A DNA stretch of 64,000 nt from G963665005 sp963665005. GTDB lineage: Bacteria; Bacillota; Clostridia; Christensenellales; SZUA-584. A program made the translations under genes and the position numbers. Position 1 is the first letter of the stretch, and each line of letters begins with the position of its first letter. The stretch is from positions 2,356,001 to 2,420,000 of the forward strand of contig CAXXTQ010000001.1 in NCBI GenBank assembly GCA_963665005.2, written 5' to 3'. This document shows positions 7,465-15,956 of this stretch, piece by piece. Below the pieces are notes generated by a model. The model worked only from the letters and a program-made list of their open reading frames with translations, did not search any database and was not told where the DNA came from.

Positions 7465-8364
7465 ATGCTGAATTTTGATTTGCAGACCATACTCGTTGCT
7501 TTTGGACTGACGCTTTTCGCAGGGCTGTCCACAGGCATAGGAAGCCTTATTGCATTACTGGCAAAAAAGACAAATACACGTTTTTTGTCGGTTGTGCTCG
7601 GTTTTTCCGCCGGAGTAATGATATACGTGTCGATGATAGAAATATTTGCGGAAGCAAAACTGCTTTTAACAGCTTCTCTCGGAGACCCAAAAGGTATTTG
7701 GATTACAGTAGCAGGCTTTTTCGGAGGAATGTTTATTATCGCGGTAATTGATAAACTTGTCCCCGCAGTTGATAATCCGCATGAAATGAGAATGGTCGAA
7801 GCTATGTCAGCAAAAACGGCAGAAGATGAACAAAATAATAGATTAGGCATTGCCCCGCCCTTATCAAAGCGCGCACGCCGCCATCACGGTGCTGATGCTA
7901 TGCGGCATAAAGGCAAACTGATGAGGCTTGGTATTTTTACGGCAGTAGCAATTACCATACATAATTTCCCCGAAGGCATGGCGACTTTTATAGCGTCACT
8001 GAATAACCATTCTCTCGGTATAACTATTGCTATCGCTATTGCTATACACAACATACCCGAAGGAATCGCCGTGTCCGTGCCTGTTTTTTACGCGACCGGA
8101 GACAGAAAAAAGGCATTTCGATGGTCTTTATTATCCGGTTTGTCAGAGCCTGTCGGCGCAATCGTCGCTTTTTTGGTTTTGATGCCTATACTCAATGATG
8201 TAATATTTGGAATAATATATGCGAGCGTTGCAGGCATAATGGTTTTTATTTCTCTCGATGAAATACTGCCTACAGCGAGAGAATACGGAGAACCGCATTT
8301 GTCCATTTACGGAATGGCAGGCGGCATGGCGGTTATGGCACTAAGCCTGTTGTTGTTCCGATGA
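7465..8364 (+). CDS. zupT: ZIP family divalent metal transporter (ZupT-like)
   Basis: 299 residues with about eight membrane segments. The two metal-binding helices carry the family motifs HNFPEGMATF (about residues 171-180) and HNIPEGIAVSVPV (about 199-211). A cytoplasmic loop contains RARRHHGADAMRHKG with a His pair. ZIP proteins import zinc or iron. AGGTGA precedes the ATG. Its last 4 bases overlap the start of the next gene, so both are probably one transcript. Confidence 0.92.
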   Translation: MLNFDLQTILVAFGLTLFAGLSTGIGSLIALLAKKTNTRFLSVVLGFSAGVMIYVSMIEIFAEAKLLLTASLGDPKGIWITVAGFFGGMFIIAVIDKLVPAVDNPHEMRMVEAMSAKTAEDEQNNRLGIAPPLSKRARRHHGADAMRHKGKLMRLGIFTAVAITIHNFPEGMATFIASLNNHSLGITIAIAIAIHNIPEGIAVSVPVFYATGDRKKAFRWSLLSGLSEPVGAIVAFLVLMPILNDVIFGIIYASVAGIMVFISLDEILPTAREYGEPHLSIYGMAGGMAVMALSLLLFR

Positions 8365-8819
8365 GTTATACAGCATGCAGAGCGAATACGCCTAAAGGAG
8401 TATTTACTGCGTTATACGAAGACGGAGTTATAAAAAGAGTTCTATTTCCGAATGAGGGTTTGTATACGAAAGAAATTGACGATACCCTTTTGTTCGCGCT
8501 GCAGATGTCAGAATATTTTAACGGAACAAGAAAAAGCTTCTCTCTGCCTATATTGATACCGGGTACGCCGTTTAGGCAAAAGATATATGAAGCGACTCTA
8601 AAAATACCGTACGGGCAGACTGCAGCATATTCGGACATAGCTTTTGCCGCCGGGTACCCCGGGGCAATGCGCGCGGCAGGAAGCGCAATGAAAGCCAACC
8701 CTTTGCCTATACTTATCCCCTGCCACCGTGTCGTGCACAAATCAAAAAACCGCTGCGCCTATCGAGGCGGCACAAAAATAAAACACTATTTGCTGAACCT
8801 TGAGGAAAAGTACAAGTGA
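8361..8819 (+). CDS. ogt: methylated-DNA--[protein]-cysteine S-methyltransferase
   Basis: 152 residues, near the usual 150-170. It has the helix-turn-helix segment IPYGQTAAYSDIA, the PGAMRAAGSAMKANPLPILIPCHRVV block and the acceptor Cys within PCHRVV. It repairs O6-alkylguanine by transferring the alkyl group to that Cys in a suicide reaction. Translationally coupled to the ZIP transporter through ATGA. Confidence 0.95.
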   Translation: MSYTACRANTPKGVFTALYEDGVIKRVLFPNEGLYTKEIDDTLLFALQMSEYFNGTRKSFSLPILIPGTPFRQKIYEATLKIPYGQTAAYSDIAFAAGYPGAMRAAGSAMKANPLPILIPCHRVVHKSKNRCAYRGGTKIKHYLLNLEEKYK

Positions 8820-8838
8820 AGTTTAATTAAAACTTCAC
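8816..8838 (+). terminator. stem-loop overlapping ogt stop codon
   Basis: GTGAAGTTT and AAACTTCAC form a 9-bp stem that includes the stop codon. There is no T run after it, so it may stabilise the mRNA end rather than terminate. Confidence 0.45.
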
Positions 8839-8938
8839 TCCCTCCTCAGTAACAATTGTTAAAATCTGCTGTATTTTTGTTTAAAATGTTCATTATTTGT
8901 TTATATATAGAAGACACTATAAAAGGATGAATTAAATA

Positions 8939-10015
8939 ATGCAGTTTGACATGTTAAACAGCTTGCTGGAAGTAACAAAAAAATATAATGCCACAGATTT
9001 GCATATTTGTGTTGGTTCCCGGCCTTTAATGCGGGTAAATTCTAAACTTGTTGAAGTGCCCGACACACAAATAACAAGCCCGGATGAAGTCAATACAATT
9101 GTAAAAAACAGCGTTACCGAAGATAAAACAGACCAGCTTCGCAAGGAAAAGGTCGTAGACTTTTCTTATTCAAAAAGAGGATTCGGGCGGTTCAGGTGTA
9201 ATATTTATAAACAGAGAGGTACTTTTGCACTCGCAATACGTATGCTTCCTATTAAAATACCTGCTTTTTCAACGCTTGGGCTTCCGCAGACTATCAAGCG
9301 TTTTACAAAAAAAACAAGCGGGCTTGTGCTTTTTTCCGGCACCACAGGGTGCGGAAAATCTACAACTCTTGCCAGCCTTATAGATTTGATAAACAAAGAG
9401 TACAGATACCATGTTCTGACTATAGAAGACCCTGTCGAATATCTGCACAGCCATAACAAGAGCATGGTGACGCAAAGAGAGATAGGCGCAGACGCGGACA
9501 GCTTTTCTTCCGCTTTGAGGTCGGCGCTTCGCGAAGACCCTGATGTTATAATGGTTGGAGAAATGCGCGACAAAGAAACAATGGAGATTGCTCTTTCGGC
9601 AGCCGAAACAGGCCATCTTGTTTTGTCTACGCTTCATACCATAGGCGCGGTAAAGACTATCGACAGAATACTCGATTCTTTTCCGACCGAACAGCAGAAC
9701 CAGACAAGAAGCCAGCTTTCGACTGTGCTTGAGGGAATAGTATCTCAGCAGCTTCTCCCAAACAAAGCGGGCGACGGCCTTATACCCGCCTGCGAAGTAA
9801 TGGTTTCTACCCCCGCCATACGCAATCTTATTCGGGAAGGAAAACATTATCAAATAAACAACATAATACAAACAGGTAAAGAACAGGGCATGTGCTCTCA
9901 GGAAAGAAATCTTGCCGGCCTTGTCGCCGACGGCCTAGTCGACGAAGAGATCGCAAAGCTTAAAGCACAGGACGTAAGGCTCTTTAATCAGTATTTAAAC
10001 ATTGCAAAACGGTAA
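8939..10015 (+). CDS. pilT: type IV pilus ATPase, PilT family
   Basis: 358 residues, the PilT norm. Motifs seen: Walker A SGTTGCGKSTTL (about residues 138-149), Asp box and His box segments around ITIEDPVEYLH and ALSAAETGHLVLSTLHT, and AIRMLP typical of PilT. It drives pilus retraction in known systems. No separate PilB extension ATPase lies in this operon, so it may be the sole local motor. First gene of a run of six closely packed pilus genes. Confidence 0.93.
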   Translation: MQFDMLNSLLEVTKKYNATDLHICVGSRPLMRVNSKLVEVPDTQITSPDEVNTIVKNSVTEDKTDQLRKEKVVDFSYSKRGFGRFRCNIYKQRGTFALAIRMLPIKIPAFSTLGLPQTIKRFTKKTSGLVLFSGTTGCGKSTTLASLIDLINKEYRYHVLTIEDPVEYLHSHNKSMVTQREIGADADSFSSALRSALREDPDVIMVGEMRDKETMEIALSAAETGHLVLSTLHTIGAVKTIDRILDSFPTEQQNQTRSQLSTVLEGIVSQQLLPNKAGDGLIPACEVMVSTPAIRNLIREGKHYQINNIIQTGKEQGMCSQERNLAGLVADGLVDEEIAKLKAQDVRLFNQYLNIAKR

Positions 10016-10027
10016 AGGAGAAAAGGC

Positions 10028-11077
10028 ATGAAAAAAGCAATAGCGCTGTCTAACAGTGAACTGTCCTCTTTGTCAAGGCAGCTTGCACTTGTAGTAGATT
10101 CCGATTTGTCTATGCAGGAGGGTTTATCGCTTATCAGCCAGCAAACAAAATCTAAAGCATTAAAATCGCTTCTTGAGCGGACTCAAACGAGGCTTACAGA
10201 AGGGCTTTCGCTCGCGGATGCGTTTGCTAAAGAAAAAGGTCTGCTGCCCGAATATTATATACAGATGCTTGCCATGGGCGAACAAAGCGGTAATTTAGAA
10301 AAGACGTTATACCGCGTAGCCGATTCTTACGAAAAAGATGCGAAAGTTTCGAGCAAAGTCTTATCCGCCGTAACGTATCCTATCATACTCTCGGTGCTTA
10401 TGCTGTGCGTGATTATACTTCTTTTGGTAGAAGTCCTTCCTATGTTTGACGAAGTCTTATCTTCGCTTGGCGGAGATATGCCGGGAATTACACGCGCGCT
10501 CATGGACATAGGAGTTTTTATAAGCATGTATTATTATATACTGCTTGCTATTATAGCGGCTATAATAATTATTGTTATAATGCTTCGCCAGACTCAAAAT
10601 GGCAGGGAGAAACTCGATTCGCTTAAACTAAAAATGCCTATAAGAAAGAATATAGAAAAAACTCTTGCGTGTGTGCGTTTTTCGAGAAGCCTCGCGATGC
10701 TTATAAGAAGCGGAATTGGGCTTGCCGAAGGCGTAAGCATGACAAGCGCTATAGTGATGAACAGCAAAATCAAATCGCTTATATTAAAAGCTGCCGACAG
10801 AATTGAAAAAGGCGACACACTAAAGCAGGCGCTTTTATCGCTCGGGCTATTCCCTAACCTGCTGCTTAGGATACTAGCTGTCGCAGAGAGCACAGGGCAC
10901 ACAGACGATATGCTGGACAAAGCCGCCGACGTAATGGAAGAAGAGCTTGATGAAAGGCTGACTAAGCTTACGACGGTGCTTGAACCGGCGCTTATAATAA
11001 TACTCTCAATCATTATCGGCATTGTTTTAATATCTGTTATACTGCCGGTATCAAGAATAATGAACACAGTAGGATAA
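10028..11077 (+). CDS. pilC: type IV pilus inner membrane platform protein PilC (GspF family)
   Basis: 349 residues with the duplicated GspF domain: SSLSRQLALVVDSDLSMQEGL and later SRSLAMLIRSGIGLAEGVSM, each followed by a membrane segment. The C-terminus LEPALIIILSIIIGIVLISVILP is the typical last helix. It couples the ATPase to pilin movement. RBS AAAGGAG, 12 bp after pilT. Confidence 0.93.
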   Translation: MKKAIALSNSELSSLSRQLALVVDSDLSMQEGLSLISQQTKSKALKSLLERTQTRLTEGLSLADAFAKEKGLLPEYYIQMLAMGEQSGNLEKTLYRVADSYEKDAKVSSKVLSAVTYPIILSVLMLCVIILLLVEVLPMFDEVLSSLGGDMPGITRALMDIGVFISMYYYILLAIIAAIIIIVIMLRQTQNGREKLDSLKLKMPIRKNIEKTLACVRFSRSLAMLIRSGIGLAEGVSMTSAIVMNSKIKSLILKAADRIEKGDTLKQALLSLGLFPNLLLRILAVAESTGHTDDMLDKAADVMEEELDERLTKLTTVLEPALIIILSIIIGIVLISVILPVSRIMNTVG

Positions 11078-11082
11078 ATTTA

Positions 11083-11406
11083 ATGAAGAAGATTAGCTTA
11101 TCTCTTATCTCAATAATAGTTGCCGTACTGATTATTGCCGCCGCATCAGCATTGATCTTTGTTAGTGTGAATAATTACAGCAGCAGCTACAGTGAGAAAA
11201 AGCTAAAAGAGGTAAAACTATCGGTATTGAGCTATACCGTACAGTGCTACGCCCTGGAGGGCAAATACCCTCCCGATTTAGATTACCTGCATGACAACTA
11301 CGGGCTCCAGCTCGAAAGAGACAAATTTATTTATCATTATGAAATGTTTGCGTCGAATATTTTACCCGACATAAAAATACTGGCAAAAGAAAAGGCGGGT
11401 GAATAA
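11083..11406 (+). CDS. pilin-like membrane protein without prepilin peptidase motif
   Basis: 107 residues. One N-terminal hydrophobic helix (SLISIIVAVLIIAAASALIFV) and then a segment SVLSYTVQCYALEGKYPPDLDYLHDNYG that resembles the first part of pseudopilin globular domains. The G-F-T-L-I-E cleavage motif is absent. Five bp after pilC and co-directional, so it is likely an accessory pilus protein. Specific family not recognised. Confidence 0.7.
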   Translation: MKKISLSLISIIVAVLIIAAASALIFVSVNNYSSSYSEKKLKEVKLSVLSYTVQCYALEGKYPPDLDYLHDNYGLQLERDKFIYHYEMFASNILPDIKILAKEKAGE

Positions 11407-11407
11407 T

Positions 11408-11884
11408 ATGTTCACAAGAAATAAAGTAATAGCAATTGAATCCATGATTGTAATGTTTGTACTCATACTCTTTGCGTTTGTTGTTTTTCTTGTTATAGAC
11501 GCGGGTACTAACGCCTATAACAATATTACAAATGATAAGGTGAGTACCGAAAGCGCGAGAGTTGCTTATTCGTATATAAACATGAAAATAAAACAACACG
11601 ATGCCTCGGACGGTGTCAATGTAATTCAGACAGAATTCGGAGATACTTTAAAAATTGATTTCGAGGACAGCGAGTTTTCTTCGTTTATATTCTTTTTTGA
11701 AGGCGCGCTTTATGAATGCCTGTCAAAGAGCGATATTATGCCAAAGGTAGATGCGTCTAATATGATAACAAAACTTATGGGAATAAGCATTGAAAAAGAC
11801 GGCAGCTATATTCACATAGAATGTGTAACGCAAAACGGCGAGCAAAGCGAAATTACACGCGGTACAGTGGGGCTGAGATCATGA
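11408..11884 (+). CDS. DUF4860-type pilus operon protein
   Basis: 158 residues from ATG 11408 (an in-frame GTG lies 9 bases upstream). An N-terminal helix (IVMFVLILFAFVVFLVID) is followed by a soluble domain with ARVAYSYINMKIKQHD and later FIFFFEGALYE, a pattern I connect with the DUF4860 proteins of clostridial type IV pilus loci. Overlaps the next gene by ATGA. Likely a minor pilin-like component; exact role unknown. Confidence 0.65.
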   Translation: MFTRNKVIAIESMIVMFVLILFAFVVFLVIDAGTNAYNNITNDKVSTESARVAYSYINMKIKQHDASDGVNVIQTEFGDTLKIDFEDSEFSSFIFFFEGALYECLSKSDIMPKVDASNMITKLMGISIEKDGSYIHIECVTQNGEQSEITRGTVGLRS

Positions 11885-12288
11885 AGAACAAAAAAGGTTT
11901 TACGCTTGTAGAAGTAATAATATCCATTGCGTCTCTCGCTATAATATGCGCGGTATTGCTGCGGCTTTTTGTGCTTGCCGGAGATACAAACGATAAAGCG
12001 GGCTCGCTTCAGAGCGCAGAGCTTTGCGTTACTTCAGCTGTAGAAACCATTGTTTGTGCCGATACAATATATGAGGCTCTTGATGCGCTTGATATAGAGC
12101 ATACGGACGAAATAAAAAATGAGTATATAGCCGCCTGCAACGGTTATGATATTGCAATAGATTTAGAAGATCAAGACGGCGGTTATCCCGGCACACTTTA
12201 TGCCGTAAAGGTAAGCGCAAATAAGGACGACAAAGAATTCGCCGGTATAAGCACCAAAGTTTACTATAAGGAGCAGGCGCATGATTAA
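11881..12288 (+). CDS. type IV prepilin-like protein
   Basis: 135 residues from the ATG overlapping the previous stop. MKNKKGFTLVEVIISIASLA is a textbook class III signal: positive leader, Gly at -1, Phe at +1 and Glu at +5, followed by the hydrophobic helix. Cleavage and methylation by a prepilin peptidase (not in this window) is expected. Globular part of about 100 residues is acidic. Likely a minor pilin given the size and place late in the operon. Confidence 0.88.
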   Translation: MKNKKGFTLVEVIISIASLAIICAVLLRLFVLAGDTNDKAGSLQSAELCVTSAVETIVCADTIYEALDALDIEHTDEIKNEYIAACNGYDIAIDLEDQDGGYPGTLYAVKVSANKDDKEFAGISTKVYYKEQAHD

Positions 12289-12712
12289 AAAAACACTGTC
12301 GTCAAAAAAAGGCGCTTCGTCTATACTCGTCATACTCTTGCTCATAGTTCTCGTTGTGTTTGGTATCGCCGCGCTTACAACTGCACTCTCAAGCTATCGT
12401 CTCGGGCAAAAAGTAATAGACTGGAACGCAAGGTATTATGCCGTCGAAGCACAGGCACAGCAGCAGTATGCCGAAATAGACAAAGCGGTTTCAGACGCAT
12501 ACGAAAAAGACAGCGCCGATATAGTAACCGCTCTTAAAAAAGAAATAGTCTCGCTTGGGTTTGATACCGATATAAGCGTAAGCCAAAACAGAATGGAAAT
12601 TTTGCTGGAGTTATGGAACGATGAGCAAGACCTTGGGCTCGAGGTTCTGCTCGTACATGACCTCGCGGACGAAAAGAGCCTTGAAATAGAAAGATGGACG
12701 GACAGGCAATAA
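12281..12712 (+). CDS. PilX-like pilus assembly membrane protein
   Basis: 143 residues, overlapping the prepilin gene by 8 bp. MIKKTLSSKKGASSILVILLLI has a basic leader and one helix but Ala replaces Phe after Gly, followed by RYYAVEAQAQQQYAEI. This 'Kkg..silvil' start and the YYaaEA.A motif resemble PilX-type proteins of pilus operons. Its role is probably in initiating or tuning pilus assembly (inference). Confidence 0.65.
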   Translation: MIKKTLSSKKGASSILVILLLIVLVVFGIAALTTALSSYRLGQKVIDWNARYYAVEAQAQQQYAEIDKAVSDAYEKDSADIVTALKKEIVSLGFDTDISVSQNRMEILLELWNDEQDLGLEVLLVHDLADEKSLEIERWTDRQ

Positions 12713-12739
12713 AACTTATACTAATTTATTTATACTAAT

Positions 12740-13681
12740 ATGAGAACAAGATTAATACTAATGCTGCTCGCTTTATTCATGGTACTGCTTTATACAGGCT
12801 GTGCCGCCGGCAGCACAATTGAAAATTCTGAATCAGAAGAAATCGAGGAGCTGAGCATACCTGCGTCAAAGCCCCCTGCTGTTGATATTGACGCGCTTTT
12901 TGTATCTTTAATGCCCGGGCCTTCTTTAGTGCCCGAAGTAAAACCTGATGAAATTATATGCACCGATTACACTAGCATCGGGCTGCTTCGCGTATGTTAT
13001 CAGGGCGAAGAAGGCGCAAAGCTCAAACTTCAGGTAAAAATGGGCGAGAACGCCATTGTATATAATCTAAAGGGTGACGGCTCTATAGAAGATTTTCCGC
13101 TTCAGTACGGGTCGGGCGAATATATGGCCCGTATAATGCAGAATAGAAAAGACGACGAATATTTTGCTGTAGAAACAAAGAAATTTGACGCACAAATAGA
13201 AAACGAGAACGACCCTTTCTTGAATTCCATAGAAAATATAAAATGGGATTATGATAAACAGCCCATAAAAGATGTCCGCTATATCATTTCGGACAGTTTG
13301 GTAAACGAGCCTGAGGAAAAACTGCTTTTCTCATCTACGGGCGATTTGTATACCTATATAGTGCAGAATATAAAATATGACGATAAAAAAATACAGTATC
13401 TGCTCAATACTTATCTTCCCGATATCGAAGACACGTACGCAACCAAGAAAGGTATATGTTACGATTATGCTTCCTTGTTAGCTTCGATGCTAAGAAGCAT
13501 AAACATACCGACGAAGCTTGTAAAAGGATACGCGAATTATGATCCTGAAACTTACCATGCATGGAATGAAGTATACTTGGACAGCGAATGGTATGTTATA
13601 GACACAACAAAAGACGCTTCGGGCACACCCGGAATAATGATGAAAAAAGCGGAAGATTATTTAAAGGTTTATGAATATTAG
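12740..13681 (+). CDS. transglutaminase-like lipoprotein
   Basis: 313 residues. The signal peptide ends in a lipobox LLYTGC (Cys at about residue 21). The C-terminal part is a transglutaminase-core domain with the catalytic triad in order: Cys in KGICYDYASLLASMLR, His in TYHAWNEV and Asp in WYVIDTT. Such domains act as proteases or crosslinking enzymes; substrate unknown. No good ribosome binding site precedes the ATG; ATACTAAT repeats lie there instead. It follows the pilus genes by 27 bp and may belong to them. Confidence 0.85.
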   Translation: MRTRLILMLLALFMVLLYTGCAAGSTIENSESEEIEELSIPASKPPAVDIDALFVSLMPGPSLVPEVKPDEIICTDYTSIGLLRVCYQGEEGAKLKLQVKMGENAIVYNLKGDGSIEDFPLQYGSGEYMARIMQNRKDDEYFAVETKKFDAQIENENDPFLNSIENIKWDYDKQPIKDVRYIISDSLVNEPEEKLLFSSTGDLYTYIVQNIKYDDKKIQYLLNTYLPDIEDTYATKKGICYDYASLLASMLRSINIPTKLVKGYANYDPETYHAWNEVYLDSEWYVIDTTKDASGTPGIMMKKAEDYLKVYEY

Positions 13682-13703
13682 AAAGCCTGAATTATAATAC
13701 GGT

Positions 13704-13730
13704 GTCATCCTGAATGAAGTGAAGGATATT
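13704..13730. repeat. GTCATCCTGA..GAAGGAT-type dispersed repeat
   Basis: GTGTCATCCTGAATGAAGTG AAGGAT resembles the widespread 'GTCATTCTGAGCGAAGCGAAGAATC' intergenic repeat. A second, diverged copy lies at 18247-18278. Confidence 0.45.
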
Positions 13731-13777
13731 ACCGCACTTATTAATAGCAATGTTAACAGGTTTACCAAACAACCTAT

Positions 13778-13801
13778 GACGCGGGTTAAGCGTCTTTTTT
13801 T
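13778..13801 (+). terminator. terminator after pilus/transglutaminase operon
   Basis: GACGC, loop GGGTTAA, GCGTC, then seven T. Confidence 0.8.
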
Positions 13802-14003
13802 ATACTCATTTTTAATAGCCTTTTGTTTATTAAGGGCTCCCCCGCGCCTGTTTTTTTGTAGAAAAAAAACTTAATATGTCTAATCGTCATTAATTAGAGT
13901 ACTAAACAATACTTATTAATACGTTTTGTGAATAAAACAAGCTCTTTAACCAATACTTAAACTCGGATTTATTCGCAAAAAAAGTATTGAGGAGTATTTA
14001 TTT

Positions 14004-14879
14004 TTGTACAAATGGAAATGGCTTACTAAAGAAAAAAACACAGGAGAACACTTTTCTCCCTTTGCACTTTCACACGGAAAAAGCAGCCTTATAGCAAAAA
14101 TCTCGGTCTCACTTTTTGCTTTTTTGATGGGCGTCGGATTCATTTTGATATTCGTATATTCGATATTTCCGTCTTTACTTTATAATACCACAAAAAGCAT
14201 AAAAGAAGATTTTGCCGTAAGCCTTTATGAAAAAACCATTTCGGACAGCGCTCCCGCCAGCAAAAACGCAGACGCCGAGCAGGTTTTCGAACAGCCCGAA
14301 GAACCAAAAGTTTTAATTCCGAGAGACTGCTTTAAAGACGTGCTCAGCGAAAATTCGGATATCGTAGGCAGAATAAACTTACAACCGCTAGGTATAAAAT
14401 ACCTTGTTACACAATCGGATGATAATGAGTATTATCTTGGCATAGGTTATGATAAAGAAGAAAACAAGAGCGGAACAATTTTTTTAGACTACCGATGTGA
14501 TACCAAGGCGCAGCCGCTCTGCGGCCATTATATTTTATACGGCCATAACATGAGAAACGGCAGCATGTTTCATAATCTTATGGAATATAAAAACGAGCTT
14601 TTCTTTTATGAAAACCCTGTGATTTCTTTTGATACATTGTATGAAGATCATAAATGGGAAATATTTTCGGCGTACGTATCGGACACTAACTTTTATTTTA
14701 TAGATACCGACTTTGAAGACGACAGACAGTGGCTTGCTTTTTTAAACAGCATAAAAAACAAAAGCATGCATAAGACGGATATTAAGCTTACCGCCGAAGA
14801 CGTCGTGCTTACGCTTTGCACATGCAGTTACGAATTTGACGACGCGCGTTTTGTCGTGCACGCCAAACTGGTAAAGTAG
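14004..14879 (+). CDS. srtB: class B sortase
   Basis: 291 residues from a TTG start, with TGAGGAG 9 bases upstream. One N-terminal membrane helix (about 35-58) follows a cytoplasmic start. The sortase domain has the catalytic His in YGHNMRNGSMFHNL, the Cys in TLCTCSYE (TLxTC) and the Arg in DDARFVVHA. The arrangement (membrane anchor at the N-terminus, YGHNM, S..TLSTC-like with extra helix) fits class B. It would anchor a surface protein to peptidoglycan; no sorting-signal substrate is seen in the window. Confidence 0.9.
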   Translation: MYKWKWLTKEKNTGEHFSPFALSHGKSSLIAKISVSLFAFLMGVGFILIFVYSIFPSLLYNTTKSIKEDFAVSLYEKTISDSAPASKNADAEQVFEQPEEPKVLIPRDCFKDVLSENSDIVGRINLQPLGIKYLVTQSDDNEYYLGIGYDKEENKSGTIFLDYRCDTKAQPLCGHYILYGHNMRNGSMFHNLMEYKNELFFYENPVISFDTLYEDHKWEIFSAYVSDTNFYFIDTDFEDDRQWLAFLNSIKNKSMHKTDIKLTAEDVVLTLCTCSYEFDDARFVVHAKLVK

Positions 14880-14961
14880 ATCGGCAAAAAATTTTTACCG
14901 CCTTGCATTTAAAAATAATTTGCAGTATATATATTATAACAGCTGGTAAAGGAGCGTATCC

Positions 14962-15444
14962 ATGCAGAAAAACGCAGGCCAAACAGCAGCCGGTTTTATA
15001 AAAGAATCGTTTAATATACTGTTCAGGTATTTTGGCGGCCGTCTTAAAATATCTCTTATAATCGGCATAATCTGTTATATTGTACTGTGGATAATGGGCG
15101 TAAACCTTCGACTTTTAATAAGCATTATAGTCGCGCTTTTCAACCTTGTACCGTATCTTGGCCCTATGGCATCTATGGTAATAACGGCTGTTATCGTCAT
15201 TTTTCAGGACCCTGCTCTCGCTCTTTGGGCAATCGTCTTAAACTTTTTATTGCAGCTGCTTGATGCATGGGTCCTTTCTCCCCTTATACTCAGCAAAAGC
15301 CTAAAAGTCCCCCCTGTTGTGGTCATAGCCGCTATAATTATTGGCGGAAGTTTATTTGGCATACTGGGGCTTTTGTTCGCTGTTCCCGCCGCCGCGATAA
15401 TCGCGCTTTTAATAAGAACGATAAAAAACAGCAGAATCAAGTAA
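14962..15444 (+). CDS. half-length AI-2E (PerM) family membrane protein
   Basis: 160 residues with about four to five membrane segments. LVPYLGPMASMVITAVIVI and LDAWVLSPLILSKSLKVPPVVVI correspond to the C-terminal half of AI-2E transporters, which are normally near 350 residues. AAAGGAG lies 8 bases before the ATG, so translation of the short form is plausible. Either a genuine half-size protein or a truncated gene that regained a start. Confidence 0.7.
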   Translation: MQKNAGQTAAGFIKESFNILFRYFGGRLKISLIIGIICYIVLWIMGVNLRLLISIIVALFNLVPYLGPMASMVITAVIVIFQDPALALWAIVLNFLLQLLDAWVLSPLILSKSLKVPPVVVIAAIIIGGSLFGILGLLFAVPAAAIIALLIRTIKNSRIK

Positions 15445-15470
15445 GCACATAAATTCTGCTGCTTTTTTTT
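15429..15470 (+). terminator. terminator after AI-2E-like gene
   Basis: CAGCAGAAT and ATTCTGCTG enclose the end of the gene; T8 follows. Confidence 0.85.
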
Positions 15471-15534
15471 GACTTATCAAATTAGCTTAAGTATAATAAA
15501 CAAAATATACTTACTACAAAAAGGATGTACAAAA

Positions 15535-15858
15535 ATGAATTGGCAGTATGAGAAAAACAGAATTTACAGTAGCGATGAAAATGGCAAATTGCTTGCGGAA
15601 GCCACGTTTTTTCAAACACCGAACGGCGAAATGAATATAGACCATACCTTTGTCAGCCCCGATTTAAGAGGGCAGGGCATAGCGGGAGAAATAATGAAAG
15701 CTGCCGCAGAATATGTACGCGGGCAAAGGCTAAAAACCACAGCTACCTGTTCTTACGCCTATATGTGGTTAAAGCGCCATGAAAAAAGCTATTCCGATAT
15801 TATTTCGGATGATATCGATAATCAAAATATAGCATGTAAAATAGACTCTCGGCGCTGA
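15535..15858 (+). CDS. GNAT-like N-acetyltransferase, YjdJ type
   Basis: 107 residues from ATG 15535 with AAGGATG upstream. The segment MNIDHTFVSPDLRGQGIAGEIMKAAAEYVRG carries the acetyl-CoA binding loop (RGQGIA), and TCSYAYMWLKRH corresponds to the short YjdJ-type family (about 90-110 residues) that lacks the full GNAT fold. Substrate unknown. Confidence 0.88.
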   Translation: MNWQYEKNRIYSSDENGKLLAEATFFQTPNGEMNIDHTFVSPDLRGQGIAGEIMKAAAEYVRGQRLKTTATCSYAYMWLKRHEKSYSDIISDDIDNQNIACKIDSRR

Positions 15859-15900
15859 TAACCGTATATACAAGCAACGTAAAAATCATTTGAAGAGGAA

Positions 15901-15930
15901 AAAAAGAACACCTAACGTTGTTCTTTTTTT
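15901..15930. terminator. hairpin with T and A tracts after GNAT gene
   Basis: AAAAAGAACA and TGTTCTTTTT around an 8-base loop; T-rich tail on both strands, so possibly bidirectional. Confidence 0.7.
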
Positions 15931-15933
15931 ATT

Positions 15934-15956
15934 TGGTAGCGGCGACAAGACTCGAA
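15934..15956 (-). tRNA. tRNA 3'-end fragment (not a full tRNA)
   Basis: The minus strand reads TTCGAGTC, four bases, CGCCGCT, ACCA: a T loop, the 3' T stem, a 7-base acceptor strand, discriminator A and CCA. The sequence upstream of the T loop does not pair and no other tRNA arms are found, so it is a remnant such as left at an attachment site. Parent tRNA not determined. Confidence 0.5.

Larger units (their letters stand above)
13682..14003. other. intergenic stretch, 322 bp
   Basis: Contains a short dispersed repeat copy (13704-13730, GTCATCCTGAATGAAGTGAAGG), a terminator at 13778 and AT-rich sequence before the sortase gene. No open frame with a ribosome binding site is seen. Confidence 0.6.
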
